Source: Sinorhizobium sp. 8-89
GTDB lineage: Bacteria > Pseudomonadota > Alphaproteobacteria > Rhizobiales > Rhizobiaceae
Length of the DNA: 64,000 bases
Direction of reading: 5' to 3'
Assembly: GCF_030124325.1 (NCBI RefSeq)
Contig: NZ_JASKLR010000008.1
Coordinates: 172,914-236,913 of the forward strand
Part shown: positions 35,719 through 44,759 of the stretch, piece after piece
Layout of the letters: the number at the start of each line of letters is the position of its first letter
Position numbering within the stretch: the stretch's first letter is position 1
The notes under the pieces: generated by a model
Databases searched by the model: none
The model's input: only the letters and a program-made list of their open reading frames with translations
Told to the model about the DNA's origin: nothing
Program-made: the position numbers and the translations under genes

Positions 35719-36933
35719 TTACTGTCGTTCAGCGAGAATGGGCGTTACGGGAGTTCCTCGAAGCCATCGGTTTGCAAGCCCAGCACGATAACCTTCATCG
35801 AAAAGCTTACGCATGTATTCGATGTCAAATTCTGATCTCGGCTTAACACCGAAGTCGCTGGAGATCGCAGCATAGAACAATCGGGCGTGACCCTTGTTAG
35901 CCAAACCCTCGAGACGATTAAGGTCGGCAACCCCTTGATATTTGGTCAAGGTCTCTATCGCTCGCTGCGCAACAGAAATCGTTTTCTCGGTGGTCGATTC
36001 GTATGCCGGATTCAGTTGGCCGTTGCGGATCACGTAAAGACTTCTTGATCGAGCATGACCAAACTCCTTCCGTTCGAAGTTGGACAAGCCGATCTCAGGC
36101 GGGGCGAAGAATACTTGTGCGGACACGCCGCCGTCGACATGCAGTTCTTCATAGACCTCTCCCTCAGCGGTTTGCACAGGGAGCCGAACCGGAGGAAACA
36201 CGGCCGGTATCGAAGCGGACGCCAGCAAGACATTCACGATCAGGTCTCGGCGATCTTGGCGCTCGCTCGCGCTGATCGCCGAAATATCCCAGACGACGGG
36301 ACGTTGGGCGTCGATGTTCGTCGTCTGGACAAGAAGGCGCCGCCCAATTCGATACTCCGCTGCAATTGCGTCCACAACATCGTCGGTAACGTAGTTGGAG
36401 ATGAGTGCGCGAAGCGGGGCATTATCGTAGAGTGCCGAACCAAAGACACCGAATATGCCGCGACTGAGCATTATATCCCGGTCACCATAAACCGTGTAGA
36501 TTTTCTCCAATTCGGTGTCGTACTTTGTGCCGAGGAATATAAACGGGGCGGCCAAAGCGCCCGTGCTCACCCCTGTGACGACTTCGAATTCCGGACGATT
36601 TCCGCGCTTGCTCCAGCCTTTAAGAAATCCAGCCCCGAACGCTCCATTGGCGCCGCCCCCCGAAATAGCAAGATAGTCCGCGCGCTTCAGGGAGGCGGGG
36701 CGAACTCCACGCGACGCCGCGGCTTTGATTTGGCGGTATTGGTTCGTGACCAGGCTTCTCAATTCGGGCGTTACCTCGTCGCCCCAGAATCGGGCGAGGG
36801 CAGGGTCGCTGATGAAAGCGGCTTTCTGTTGGGCCTTGGACATCACCACCCGCGAGGCGGGCGCGACACAAGCCGACAAGCAGGCGGCGGAAACGAAGAG
36901 TGAAAAATAGGAGAGAGATCTTAAGACAGTCAT
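35719..36933 (-). CDS. Patatin-like phospholipase lipoprotein
   Basis: A 404-residue patatin-family protein. The N terminus is a lipoprotein signal with lipobox LSAC (Cys22), so the protein should be lipid-anchored. The patatin active site is complete: oxyanion glycine loop SGGGANGAFGAG (92-102), nucleophile GVSTG with Ser123, and the dyad Asp in HVDGGVS. Expected activity is phospholipid or lysophospholipid acyl hydrolysis. It is transcribed away from the cluster debris, downstream of two response-regulator genes on the same strand. Codon choice looks slightly more A/T-rich than in the catabolic genes. A membrane-remodelling output of the signalling block is conceivable. Confidence 0.9.
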   Translation of the reverse strand: MTVLRSLSYFSLFVSAACLSACVAPASRVVMSKAQQKAAFISDPALARFWGDEVTPELRSLVTNQYRQIKAAASRGVRPASLKRADYLAISGGGANGAFGAGFLKGWSKRGNRPEFEVVTGVSTGALAAPFIFLGTKYDTELEKIYTVYGDRDIMLSRGIFGVFGSALYDNAPLRALISNYVTDDVVDAIAAEYRIGRRLLVQTTNIDAQRPVVWDISAISASERQDRRDLIVNVLLASASIPAVFPPVRLPVQTAEGEVYEELHVDGGVSAQVFFAPPEIGLSNFERKEFGHARSRSLYVIRNGQLNPAYESTTEKTISVAQRAIETLTKYQGVADLNRLEGLANKGHARLFYAAISSDFGVKPRSEFDIEYMRKLFDEGYRAGLANRWLRGTPVTPILAERQ

Positions 36934-37050
36934 TTGAAATTACATGCCTTCCTAGTCGCAACCCCCTCGCTGATCAGCTTGTTTCCTTCGAGCGTGACCA
37001 TTGGAGGTTGCGCAACATGACGGACGCTTCGATTTCCGACCGAAGCGTCG

Positions 37051-37416
37051 TCATGTCCGGGCAATGGCTTCCCGGATGCAAGCTGCGAGACGGTCCGCCT
37101 GGAAGGGTTTTTGGAGGATGTGAACCCCGTCGCCGACACGCTGGCGGACAGTCTGTTCCGAAAGGGCGGTGATAAAGATGAAGGGGAGGGGCTCGTTGCG
37201 CGCTCGGAGTTTCTCGTACAGATCGATTCCGCTCATTCCCGGCATATGCACGTCCGACACGACGCACGCGCAGCTTTCGATGTCACCGGAGTTCAGGAAT
37301 TCCTCCGCGGACACATAGGTCTTCACCAAGAAGCCGAGCGAGCGCAGGAGGCTGCTCGTCCCACGCCGAACAGTAACTTCATCATCAATGATCGAGACAA
37401 CATGACGTGTTGGCAC
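37051..37416 (-). CDS. Single-domain response regulator (FixJ-like receiver)
   Basis: A 121-residue lone receiver. The acidic pocket is IIDDE (Asp11/Asp12), the phosphoacceptor is Asp55 in VVSDVHMPGMSG, the switch Thr is in FIFITAL, and the Lys103 loop is LQKPF. No output domain is present, so it acts as a phosphate sink, relay or protein-interaction switch. It follows the FixJ-type regulator gene by about 90 bp on the same strand. Its partner kinase is probably the 1706-residue hybrid protein at 39155-44275. Confidence 0.92.
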   Translation of the reverse strand: MPTRHVVSIIDDEVTVRRGTSSLLRSLGFLVKTYVSAEEFLNSGDIESCACVVSDVHMPGMSGIDLYEKLRARNEPLPFIFITALSEQTVRQRVGDGVHILQKPFQADRLAACIREAIART

Positions 37417-37505
37417 CGAGTCTTACCGATCTCCGGTTCAACCGGGTCATGACATTGGAAGGACACTTTGCCAAGCTTACCCGCCAAAGGAAAGTATACA
37501 GTGGT

Positions 37506-38138
37506 TTACTCGCTACGAGAGCCGGCCGCGGAGATGCCGAGCAGTTCCGCCATCTTGACGAGGTCGGCGAAGGTCTTTGCCATCATTTTCCGGCTGACTT
37601 TTCCGCGGTGAATCTTGACGGTGATCTCGCTGAGCTCGAGCTCTCCGGCGATCTGCTTGTTCATCAGGCCGGACGTCGCCATCGCCATGACCTGCCTCTC
37701 GCGCGCGGAGAGCGTCTCGTAGCGCGAACGAAGCTCCTGAAGCCGATTCTCCGCGCTTCGCGCGGTCTGGCTCTGCTTGACGGCTGCGTGTACGGCATCG
37801 AGCATGTCCTGGTCGCGGAAAGGTTTGGCGAGAAAATCGCGCGCGCCTGCCTTCATAGCTTTGACGGACATGGGAATATCCCCGTGACCTGTGACGAAGA
37901 TGACCGGAATGGCAATTCCTCTTTCATTTAGTCGACGCTGAAAGTCCAGTCCGCTCGTTATTGGCAGCCGGATGTCCAGGACCAAGCAGTCGGCACGACC
38001 GAGGTCTGGGTCGGCGTATGCATCCTCAGTCAAGCCATAGGTCTTGACGTGGTACCCGACGGACCGCAACAGAGAGCTGAGTGCCTGGCGTACCAGAAGT
38101 TCGTCATCAACGATGAATACGAGCGGACTGTCCGACAT
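37506..38138 (-). CDS. FixJ/NarL-family response regulator
   Basis: A 210-residue two-domain regulator. The receiver holds Asp11/12, phosphoacceptor Asp55 (CLVLDIRLPITSG) and Lys105 (FLAKPF). The C-terminal LuxR/GerE HTH is at about residues 140-200 (LSARERQVMAMATSGLMNKQIAGEL and ITVKIHRGKVSRKM). Phosphorylation should promote dimerisation and DNA binding. It is divergent from the AraC and hybrid-kinase genes across about 195 bp. Rhizobial hybrid kinases of the neighbouring type are commonly encoded beside FixJ-like regulators. Confidence 0.93.
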   Translation of the reverse strand: MSDSPLVFIVDDELLVRQALSSLLRSVGYHVKTYGLTEDAYADPDLGRADCLVLDIRLPITSGLDFQRRLNERGIAIPVIFVTGHGDIPMSVKAMKAGARDFLAKPFRDQDMLDAVHAAVKQSQTARSAENRLQELRSRYETLSARERQVMAMATSGLMNKQIAGELELSEITVKIHRGKVSRKMMAKTFADLVKMAELLGISAAGSRSE

Positions 38139-38333
38139 TTAGATGCTTTCTCTGGCCATATCTGGCCTGCCGCAGTTTAGACCGATCAAGATACTTACGG
38201 AATAACCGGGACATGGGACAACCATACCGGGGTATAACTTGGCAAGACGCAAGTCTGACGAAATCCGATCATGGTTCGATTTCCCCGGCGGGGATGTGGC
38301 CGCATGTTGGATGCCCATCGAACGGAGCAAGCC

Positions 38334-39029
38334 ATGTCAGCGACTGTAATAGCAGCATCTCGGGACAATGCGAAAACAAGATGCAGGATTGAGGATGGAG
38401 ACGATCAAACGTCTCAAATCGTTCGGCTGTTGTTACGAGCCGCCCGATATCGCAACTGCAATGAGGATGCAGCTCTTGAATTCGTAAGGCGTGCGACGGA
38501 ACTTCTTGATCAACACGTCAACACATCGGACGGACCCGCACCAACAGGGGGAGGCTTGGCGCCCTGGCAGGTTAAACGACTGAAGTTGCATATCGAGAAC
38601 TCAATTTCGCGGCCGATTGCCCTGCATGAGCTGGCCGCTCTCAGCCGGCTGAGCACCAGCCGTTTTTCTGCGGCGTTCAAAATAAGTTTTGGCCTTCCTC
38701 CGCATGCCTACCTGATCGAGCGGAGGGTCGCTTTTGCAAAGACCCGAATGCTGACGAGTGATGCACCGCTGTGCGAAATCGCACTGGATTGCGGATTGGC
38801 GGACCAGGCGCATCTTTCCCGAGTCTTTCGGCGGGTCACCGGAACGCCTCCGAGCGTCTGGCGCCGTTCGCGACGCGAAGCATCCGGCGACGGTGGGGGC
38901 AGAATAATCCCAAACAGCGTTGAGGCTGGCTCCAGCGAATATCTGTCGCTTGCACAGCACGGTATCAAACCGAAATCTGCAGGTATGCCCGAGGAGTCTG
39001 GTGCTCCTCCAGACAGATCTTGGCGATGA
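38334..39029 (+). CDS. Short AraC-family regulator without a recognisable sensor domain
   Basis: A 231-residue protein. The AraC DNA-binding unit is in the middle (ALHELAALSRLSTSRFSAAFKISFG and LCEIALDCGLADQAHLSRVF, then PPSVWRR). The first ~95 residues and the last ~45 are low in conserved features. The ATG at 38334 has ACGGAGC upstream; a frame opening at 38271 is possible. It lies between the divergent FixJ regulator and the hybrid kinase. The HTH block is clearly related to the AraC protein at 19948-20793. Confidence 0.85.
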   Translation: MSATVIAASRDNAKTRCRIEDGDDQTSQIVRLLLRAARYRNCNEDAALEFVRRATELLDQHVNTSDGPAPTGGGLAPWQVKRLKLHIENSISRPIALHELAALSRLSTSRFSAAFKISFGLPPHAYLIERRVAFAKTRMLTSDAPLCEIALDCGLADQAHLSRVFRRVTGTPPSVWRRSRREASGDGGGRIIPNSVEAGSSEYLSLAQHGIKPKSAGMPEESGAPPDRSWR

Positions 39030-39127
39030 CATAGCGCCTTCGATTCTCGACGCCGAACCGACCGCTAGTTACGCGTCTTGGAAAATCGAATATGAGGGTT
39101 CAGCCTGTCGCATAGTCGGTCTATAAA

Positions 39128-39145
39128 CCCAAAGACTGTTTTGGG
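39128..39145. other. Short hairpin before the hybrid-kinase gene
   Basis: CCCAAA, six-base loop, TTTGGG, ten bases before the proposed TTG start. It could terminate readthrough from the AraC gene or modulate initiation of the kinase gene. Confidence 0.4.
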
Positions 39146-39154
39146 AATGCGACT

Positions 39155-42100
39155 TTGATTGACTTCGACGCTGCTTGGTTGAAATCCTGTGTTCGTGAGG
39201 CGCATAGCCGATACCAGCATATGGAGTTCTGCAAATTAAAAGAGCCTGACTCGGGCCGGACATGGGAGGCCGCATCTGTTCCACGCACGTCGGCTGCTGC
39301 GAAATCCCGCCTTGAGGCTGATTTCCAATTCGGCGTTGAGCGCTTGGCCAATTGGCAGGATCCTCCGGTCGGCCTGATCCAGACACCGGATGAGATTGTG
39401 CTCATCTACGCCCACGCAAGCGCAGCGCACTTATTCGATCGACCGGGCGGCCAGCCTCTGGATGCTTTCCTCCGCTTTGCTCTATCCGCTGCCACGGCTA
39501 TCGGTGAGGCTCACCGTGCGGGATATGTACATTGCTCGCTCAGTCCTGCGTACTTGGCACTTGATTGTTCCGGCGACATCCGACTGAGAGGGTTCGGCAC
39601 TGCCGTCCACGGGAGCCAGCTACCAGGAAAACGGCTCCTTGCAGTTGAGCCGCCGTCTCACGACGAGATCATCTATCGCGCTCCCGAGCAGCTACTCCCG
39701 AGCAATGCGTATGTTGATACAAGAAGCGACCTATATTCGCTGGGCGTACTGCTCTTTCAACTCCTCACAGGACGCCTTCCGCTGCAATCATCGACAGTAT
39801 CCGGATGGAGGCATGCGCACCTTGCCGTCGAACCCTATGCCGTTGAAGATTTTCGCGGCGATGTCCCCGATGTCGTTGGCAAGATCTTGCTGCGCCTGCT
39901 CAGAAAAGATCCTGGCGCGCGCTATCAGAGTGCAAAAGCGCTACAGTTTGATCTTACGCGTTGCCAGGAGGAGTGGGCCTCCCGCGGCGCGATCGAAAGC
40001 TTTGAGCTCGGCCTCGTCGATGCTCCCATTCGTCGTGGTGGTCCGCAACCGCTCTTCGGCCGAGCATACGAAGAAGCGCACCTGGCCGACATCCTGAAGC
40101 AATTCGATGCCAGTCGAGAGGGAGCGTTTGTCACCATCTCCGGGCCCCCCGGCATCGGAAAATCAGCCCTTTTCCATTCGTTGAGTGGCAAGTTGGCATC
40201 CTCGGCCATTTTTGCGCAGGGGAAAAGCGATCAGCAGCAGCGGGACATCCCCTATGCGCCGCTGGTGCAGGTCCTGCGCTCTGTCGTCGATCAGGCCATG
40301 CGCAGGGGCGAACATAGTCTGCGGGACATCCGGGAAAGTCTCCTCGAGCGACTGGACGGCCACGGCAAGGTGGTAACCGATCTCGTTCCGACGATGGAAC
40401 TCATCGTGGGACCTCAACCCCCACTTGCCGAAGTGCCGGCGCATCTGGCCCAGACCCGGGTGCAGAGAGCGATCCTGAATACCTTCGTGGCCTTCGCGTC
40501 CGCCCTTTCCCCGCTAGTGCTTTTCCTCGATGATCTCCAGTGGACCGACGAACCGACCCTCTCGGTACTGAAGCTCCTGTCTGCCGAACGCTTCGAGAAT
40601 CTACTTTGTGTCGGAGCCTATCGGGAAGAAGAGGCGCAGGCGCTCTTCGCATCGGACGGCCTGATCGACACATGGCGTCGCTCGGCCACACCGCTGACAG
40701 AGATCTCGCTTAGGTCTCTTTCGGTTGAAGCGGTCCAGGAAATCATCGCCACCGTATTGCGCAACGAGCCCGCAGCCGTCGCCTCCATAGCCGAGATCAT
40801 CCACGACAAGACGGCCGGGAACCCATTTTTCGTCAAGCAGTTGCTTCAGGCCCTTTTCGAAGAGGGCGCTATTGTCTTCAGCGTCGCGGCACGCACCTGG
40901 ACCTGGAAAACCATCGATCTCCTCCAATATCCGTACGCCGACAACGTCGTGGATTTCATGATACGCCGGCTCGATCAGACAGGGCCGGATGCCCGCGAAA
41001 TGCTCCGGCTCATGGCCTGTATCGGGCCTCAGGTCGATGGAAAGCTGCTTTCCGCACTGCTGGAGGTCGATTTCGCGGAACTGCACAAGATTGCAAACCC
41101 TCTGATCGCCTCCGGCCTGCTGACACGGCGCCACGATCTTTTCTGTTTTGCCCACGACCGCGTCCAGGAAGCAGCCTATGCGCTTTCGACACCGGCGCAA
41201 AGGGCAGCCGACCACGCGCGCATCGCGCATCTCATGATTGACCTCACCGGCTTTGAAACCAGCGAAACGGCCTTCGCCGTCGCCAGCCAGGTCGAAGGTT
41301 GCGATTCCGAGCAGCTATCGTTTTCTGCGAGGAAGCTGTTCGTGGAGGTGCTGGTCACAGCTCTTATCCACGCGAGGAGCGCTGCCGCCGTCGAACAGGC
41401 CGCCCGGTACGGGAGGACCGCTTGCGGCCTGATGGATGAGGACTGGTGGTCGCAATGCTATCACCTGGCCTTTCGTGCGCACCTTCTTTGGTGTGAATGC
41501 CTTCTGGCAACCGCCGCGCTCGACGAAGCAGCAGCAACCGTTGATCAACTTCTGGTTCGAGCTGCATCGGCAACCGAAAAGGCGTCAGCTTACCGTTTGC
41601 GCGCGAACCTCCTGACCCTGCGATCCGATTATGAAGGCGCCATCACAGCAGCTCTCCTGGGCCTCGACCTGCTCGGGATCGGCCTGAAGCGCGGCGCAAG
41701 CCGGGCGGAACTCGACCAGGCCTACGAGGAGGTGAAACGAACTCTCGGCGGCCGGAACATTCTGGAATTGCGTGACCTTCCTGTCATGACCGATCCGCGG
41801 ATCAAGGGCGCGATGGCCTTGCTTGCAACGCTGATCTCCTCGATCTTTACGAAGGACGGCCTCCGCTTTCTTCACATGGCAAAGATGGTGGAGCTGACGC
41901 TCACACACGGCACCACCTCTGAATCAGCCTATGGGTTGAGCTGGTTCGGCGTCATGATCGCCTCGCTCTATGACGACTACCACGACGGCTTTGCCTATGG
42001 TCAGGCAGCATTGGCGCTTGTCGAGCGGCACGGATACGAGGAACAGCATACCGCGACGCTGGTGGCGGTCGACCAGATCAGCGCCTGGACACAACCGATG

Positions 42101-44275
42101 TCCTATTCACTCGACCGGGTGCGAGACGCGATCAGAATCGGCCACGCGGCTGGGGACGTTGGCATGACATGCTACGCGCGCAATCATCTTGTCTCCGACC
42201 TCATCATCATCGGCGAAGATCTCTCCCTCGTCGCGGCGGAGGCAGCCGATGCGATCAAACTTACGCGTGCGCTCGGCTACCAGGACATTGAACACCTCCT
42301 TACAGCTCAGTTGAACCTGGTGATGACCTTGGCTGGTGGAGATGCCAATGGAGGACGGCAGTCAGTGAACTGGGATTTCGAGGGTGGTAAGATCGTTGCC
42401 ACCTCGACGTTGTTCTGGGTACAGCTTTACAAGGGAATTTCGCTCTATTTTGATGGAGCCAATGACGGTGCTATTCCTCCTCTGACGGCGGCTTCCGACC
42501 TCATTCCCCTGATGGCAGCGCATATCGATACGTCGTATTGCACTCTGTTTCTGGCTCTCGCGCTCGCCGGTGCGTCTGACGACTGGCAGCAAGGATCGCC
42601 GGTTGCCCAAACCCTGGAGGCAATCCACTCTCGCTTCGCCATGTGGGCTTCGATCAATCCCGGCACATTCAAAAACAAGGTGCATTTGATCGAAGCGGAA
42701 ATAGCGCGCTTGCAGTCGAAGAACGAGCAGGCGTCGACCCTCTTTGACCAGTCGATCCAGGAGGCGCAGTCGGCAAACTTTTTGCATGAGCAGGCTCTGG
42801 CTCTCGAACTTGCCGGCAGGCATTGCAGAAAACGAAGTTTGAAAGTCAGCACTCATCATTTCCTGAAGTCCTCCTATGATCTTTATCGACGCTGGGGGGC
42901 GAACCGTAAGGCACAGAGATTGGCGGAAGAGTTTCCGGAAATCTTCGTGTCCGAAACGGCGGGATCGATCGCAACGCCCCACTCGTCGCTTGATCTGGAA
43001 ACGGTTGTTGAGGCATCGCAGACGCTTTCTAAGGAAATGGATCTGGATCGCCTCGTCGAAACTCTTATGAAAAGCATGCTGGTCCACGCAGGTGCAAACC
43101 ACGGCGTGCTCCTGTTGATGGAAAACGGTGAAGTGAGGGTTCACGCGTCAGCGGCGACCAAAGGGAAGGAGGTGGTAATTTCCATCTCTCCGACCGCTGC
43201 ACCCGAAAGATTGGTGCCCTATGCTGTCATCGACACCGTGATGGCGACGCGTCAGCCGCTCGTTGTCACGGACGCCACTGTTGACTTGCAGGAGCCATGT
43301 CAACCGGAATTGGGCGGACCTGCCCACTCCGTGCTCTGCGTGCCACTAATCCGGCGCGGCAATCTGATTGGCTTCATCTACCTGGAAAACACCCTGCTTG
43401 GCGGTGTCTTCACGGAAAGCAGAGCCACGACGATCAAGCTGCTGGCAACGCAAGCAGCCATCTCTCTCGACAACGCGAGGCTGTACGCCAATCTGATGCG
43501 AGAGAATGAGCTACGTTCGCGCAGCGAAGCGGCGCTGAGAAACGCGCGGGCGGAACTGGAGCGTACTTCTAAGCTGACCATTCTTGGCGGTATTGCGGCT
43601 TCGATTACTCACGAAATCGGCCAGCCCTTGTCGGCGATTGCCGCCCATTCGGGGGCGGCTATTCGATGGCTTGAGCGCCCGGAACCGGACATGGCCGAGG
43701 CGGTCGAATGTCTGACATCCATCGATCAGAGTGTTAGGCGGATCAATGAGATCATCCGCGCCTTGCGCGCCCTTTCCAAGCAATCGCCCGCGGTGCATCT
43801 GCCGATATCTATCGATGCGGTGCTCGCGGAAGTCATCCAGATCGCGCAATCTGAGATCGAGGCCAGTCATGTCAAAATCGTTCTCGACCTCAACACGCAA
43901 GATGCGATAATCCGAGGTGACGCAACGCAGCTTAAACAGGTCGTCTTGAACCTGCTCACCAACGCCATGGAGGCTATGGACAAGCTTCCCCTGGAGCAGC
44001 GGCGAATCGATATCACGTCAAGGGTCATCGACGAGAAGGCTGTATCAGTGAGTGTGCGAGATTACGGCGAAGGAGTATCGGCGGCGGTTCTCCCGCAGGT
44101 TTTTAATCCCTTGTTCACGACCAAGCAGACAGGGATGGGTATGGGCCTGGCGATTTGCAAATCGATCGTCGAGGCACATGGTGGTCCGCTGACAATTCAA
44201 TCTGCTGAGATAGGCACGGTTCTCCAGTTCTCAATTGCTATCGATCGATCAGCTTCTTCGGAGATTCACCCTTAA
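39155..44275 (+). CDS. Giant hybrid: pseudokinase / AAA ATPase / GAF / histidine kinase
   Basis: A 1706-residue signalling protein. In order: a Ser/Thr-kinase-like domain (~60-275, with YRAPEQ and SDLYSLGVLLFQLLTG), an AAA/STAND ATPase (Walker A GPPGIGKS at ~330, Walker B FLDDLQWTD at ~457), a long helical-repeat region (~600-1270), a GAF domain (~1290-1445), a phosphoacceptor region (His1486 in ITHEIGQPL) and a HATPase (LNLLTNAMEAM, DYGEGV, GMGMGLAI). The kinase-like domain has lost both catalytic Asp residues: HRD-K is replaced by HCSLSP at ~126, and DFG by GFG. No VAIK lysine is evident, so it is a pseudokinase. The start is TTG 39155 or ATG 39221, undecided. It probably phosphorylates the two receivers encoded upstream. 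Confidence 0.92.
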   Translation: MIDFDAAWLKSCVREAHSRYQHMEFCKLKEPDSGRTWEAASVPRTSAAAKSRLEADFQFGVERLANWQDPPVGLIQTPDEIVLIYAHASAAHLFDRPGGQPLDAFLRFALSAATAIGEAHRAGYVHCSLSPAYLALDCSGDIRLRGFGTAVHGSQLPGKRLLAVEPPSHDEIIYRAPEQLLPSNAYVDTRSDLYSLGVLLFQLLTGRLPLQSSTVSGWRHAHLAVEPYAVEDFRGDVPDVVGKILLRLLRKDPGARYQSAKALQFDLTRCQEEWASRGAIESFELGLVDAPIRRGGPQPLFGRAYEEAHLADILKQFDASREGAFVTISGPPGIGKSALFHSLSGKLASSAIFAQGKSDQQQRDIPYAPLVQVLRSVVDQAMRRGEHSLRDIRESLLERLDGHGKVVTDLVPTMELIVGPQPPLAEVPAHLAQTRVQRAILNTFVAFASALSPLVLFLDDLQWTDEPTLSVLKLLSAERFENLLCVGAYREEEAQALFASDGLIDTWRRSATPLTEISLRSLSVEAVQEIIATVLRNEPAAVASIAEIIHDKTAGNPFFVKQLLQALFEEGAIVFSVAARTWTWKTIDLLQYPYADNVVDFMIRRLDQTGPDAREMLRLMACIGPQVDGKLLSALLEVDFAELHKIANPLIASGLLTRRHDLFCFAHDRVQEAAYALSTPAQRAADHARIAHLMIDLTGFETSETAFAVASQVEGCDSEQLSFSARKLFVEVLVTALIHARSAAAVEQAARYGRTACGLMDEDWWSQCYHLAFRAHLLWCECLLATAALDEAAATVDQLLVRAASATEKASAYRLRANLLTLRSDYEGAITAALLGLDLLGIGLKRGASRAELDQAYEEVKRTLGGRNILELRDLPVMTDPRIKGAMALLATLISSIFTKDGLRFLHMAKMVELTLTHGTTSESAYGLSWFGVMIASLYDDYHDGFAYGQAALALVERHGYEEQHTATLVAVDQISAWTQPMSYSLDRVRDAIRIGHAAGDVGMTCYARNHLVSDLIIIGEDLSLVAAEAADAIKLTRALGYQDIEHLLTAQLNLVMTLAGGDANGGRQSVNWDFEGGKIVATSTLFWVQLYKGISLYFDGANDGAIPPLTAASDLIPLMAAHIDTSYCTLFLALALAGASDDWQQGSPVAQTLEAIHSRFAMWASINPGTFKNKVHLIEAEIARLQSKNEQASTLFDQSIQEAQSANFLHEQALALELAGRHCRKRSLKVSTHHFLKSSYDLYRRWGANRKAQRLAEEFPEIFVSETAGSIATPHSSLDLETVVEASQTLSKEMDLDRLVETLMKSMLVHAGANHGVLLLMENGEVRVHASAATKGKEVVISISPTAAPERLVPYAVIDTVMATRQPLVVTDATVDLQEPCQPELGGPAHSVLCVPLIRRGNLIGFIYLENTLLGGVFTESRATTIKLLATQAAISLDNARLYANLMRENELRSRSEAALRNARAELERTSKLTILGGIAASITHEIGQPLSAIAAHSGAAIRWLERPEPDMAEAVECLTSIDQSVRRINEIIRALRALSKQSPAVHLPISIDAVLAEVIQIAQSEIEASHVKIVLDLNTQDAIIRGDATQLKQVVLNLLTNAMEAMDKLPLEQRRIDITSRVIDEKAVSVSVRDYGEGVSAAVLPQVFNPLFTTKQTGMGMGLAICKSIVEAHGGPLTIQSAEIGTVLQFSIAIDRSASSEIHP

Positions 44276-44759
44276 CTTTGTGGAAGTCTAGCTCAGGTGA
44301 GCACCTGTTGTGATAAGCGCGACATGTGGTCGGCGATCGAAGGTGACATGGTGGCCAGCAAGATCGATGGGAGGGAATGCGCCGGCGATTCGTCCCGGCC
44401 CGGCTTAAACCTCGGCCGGCCGTTCCTGCTTTGGACGCCCTAGATCAGATCACGGGACAGAAGCTCGAACAAGACAAGAGCTTCGGCTTTCCAAGCTTCA
44501 GGTTGGCGGTTTCTTCCTTCACGAAAGCCAATCATGCGGAATCGATAGGACTCCAGGATGGCCGCACAGGCTCGGCTCTTCGCGTTCCTGTAGGCCTAGC
44601 CAGGGTGGGGAGTTGCCGTTCGGCTCGTCTGCGAACACGTTCGCCGCAAGCAGACGTTCCCGACGCAGGCCATGCGGTCCTCTTGCTTGAGTCGTGCGGC
44701 TTAGAGACTTCTGGAGTATGCTGAAGAACCTTGCACTCCGAGCAGACGGAGGAGGAGCC
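44276..44759. other. Gene-free gap between the two giant signalling genes
   Basis: About 480 bp. Open frames exist on both strands (the longest at 44377-44724 plus), but they lack ribosome sites and family features. No repeat ends or terminator were seen. Together with the empty 900 bp after the cyclase gene, it isolates that gene from its neighbours. Confidence 0.45.

Noticed and set aside
44377-44724. Plus-strand open frame of 115 codons before the cyclase gene
   Set aside because: No start signal or family features; it overlaps the proposed cyclase leader region.
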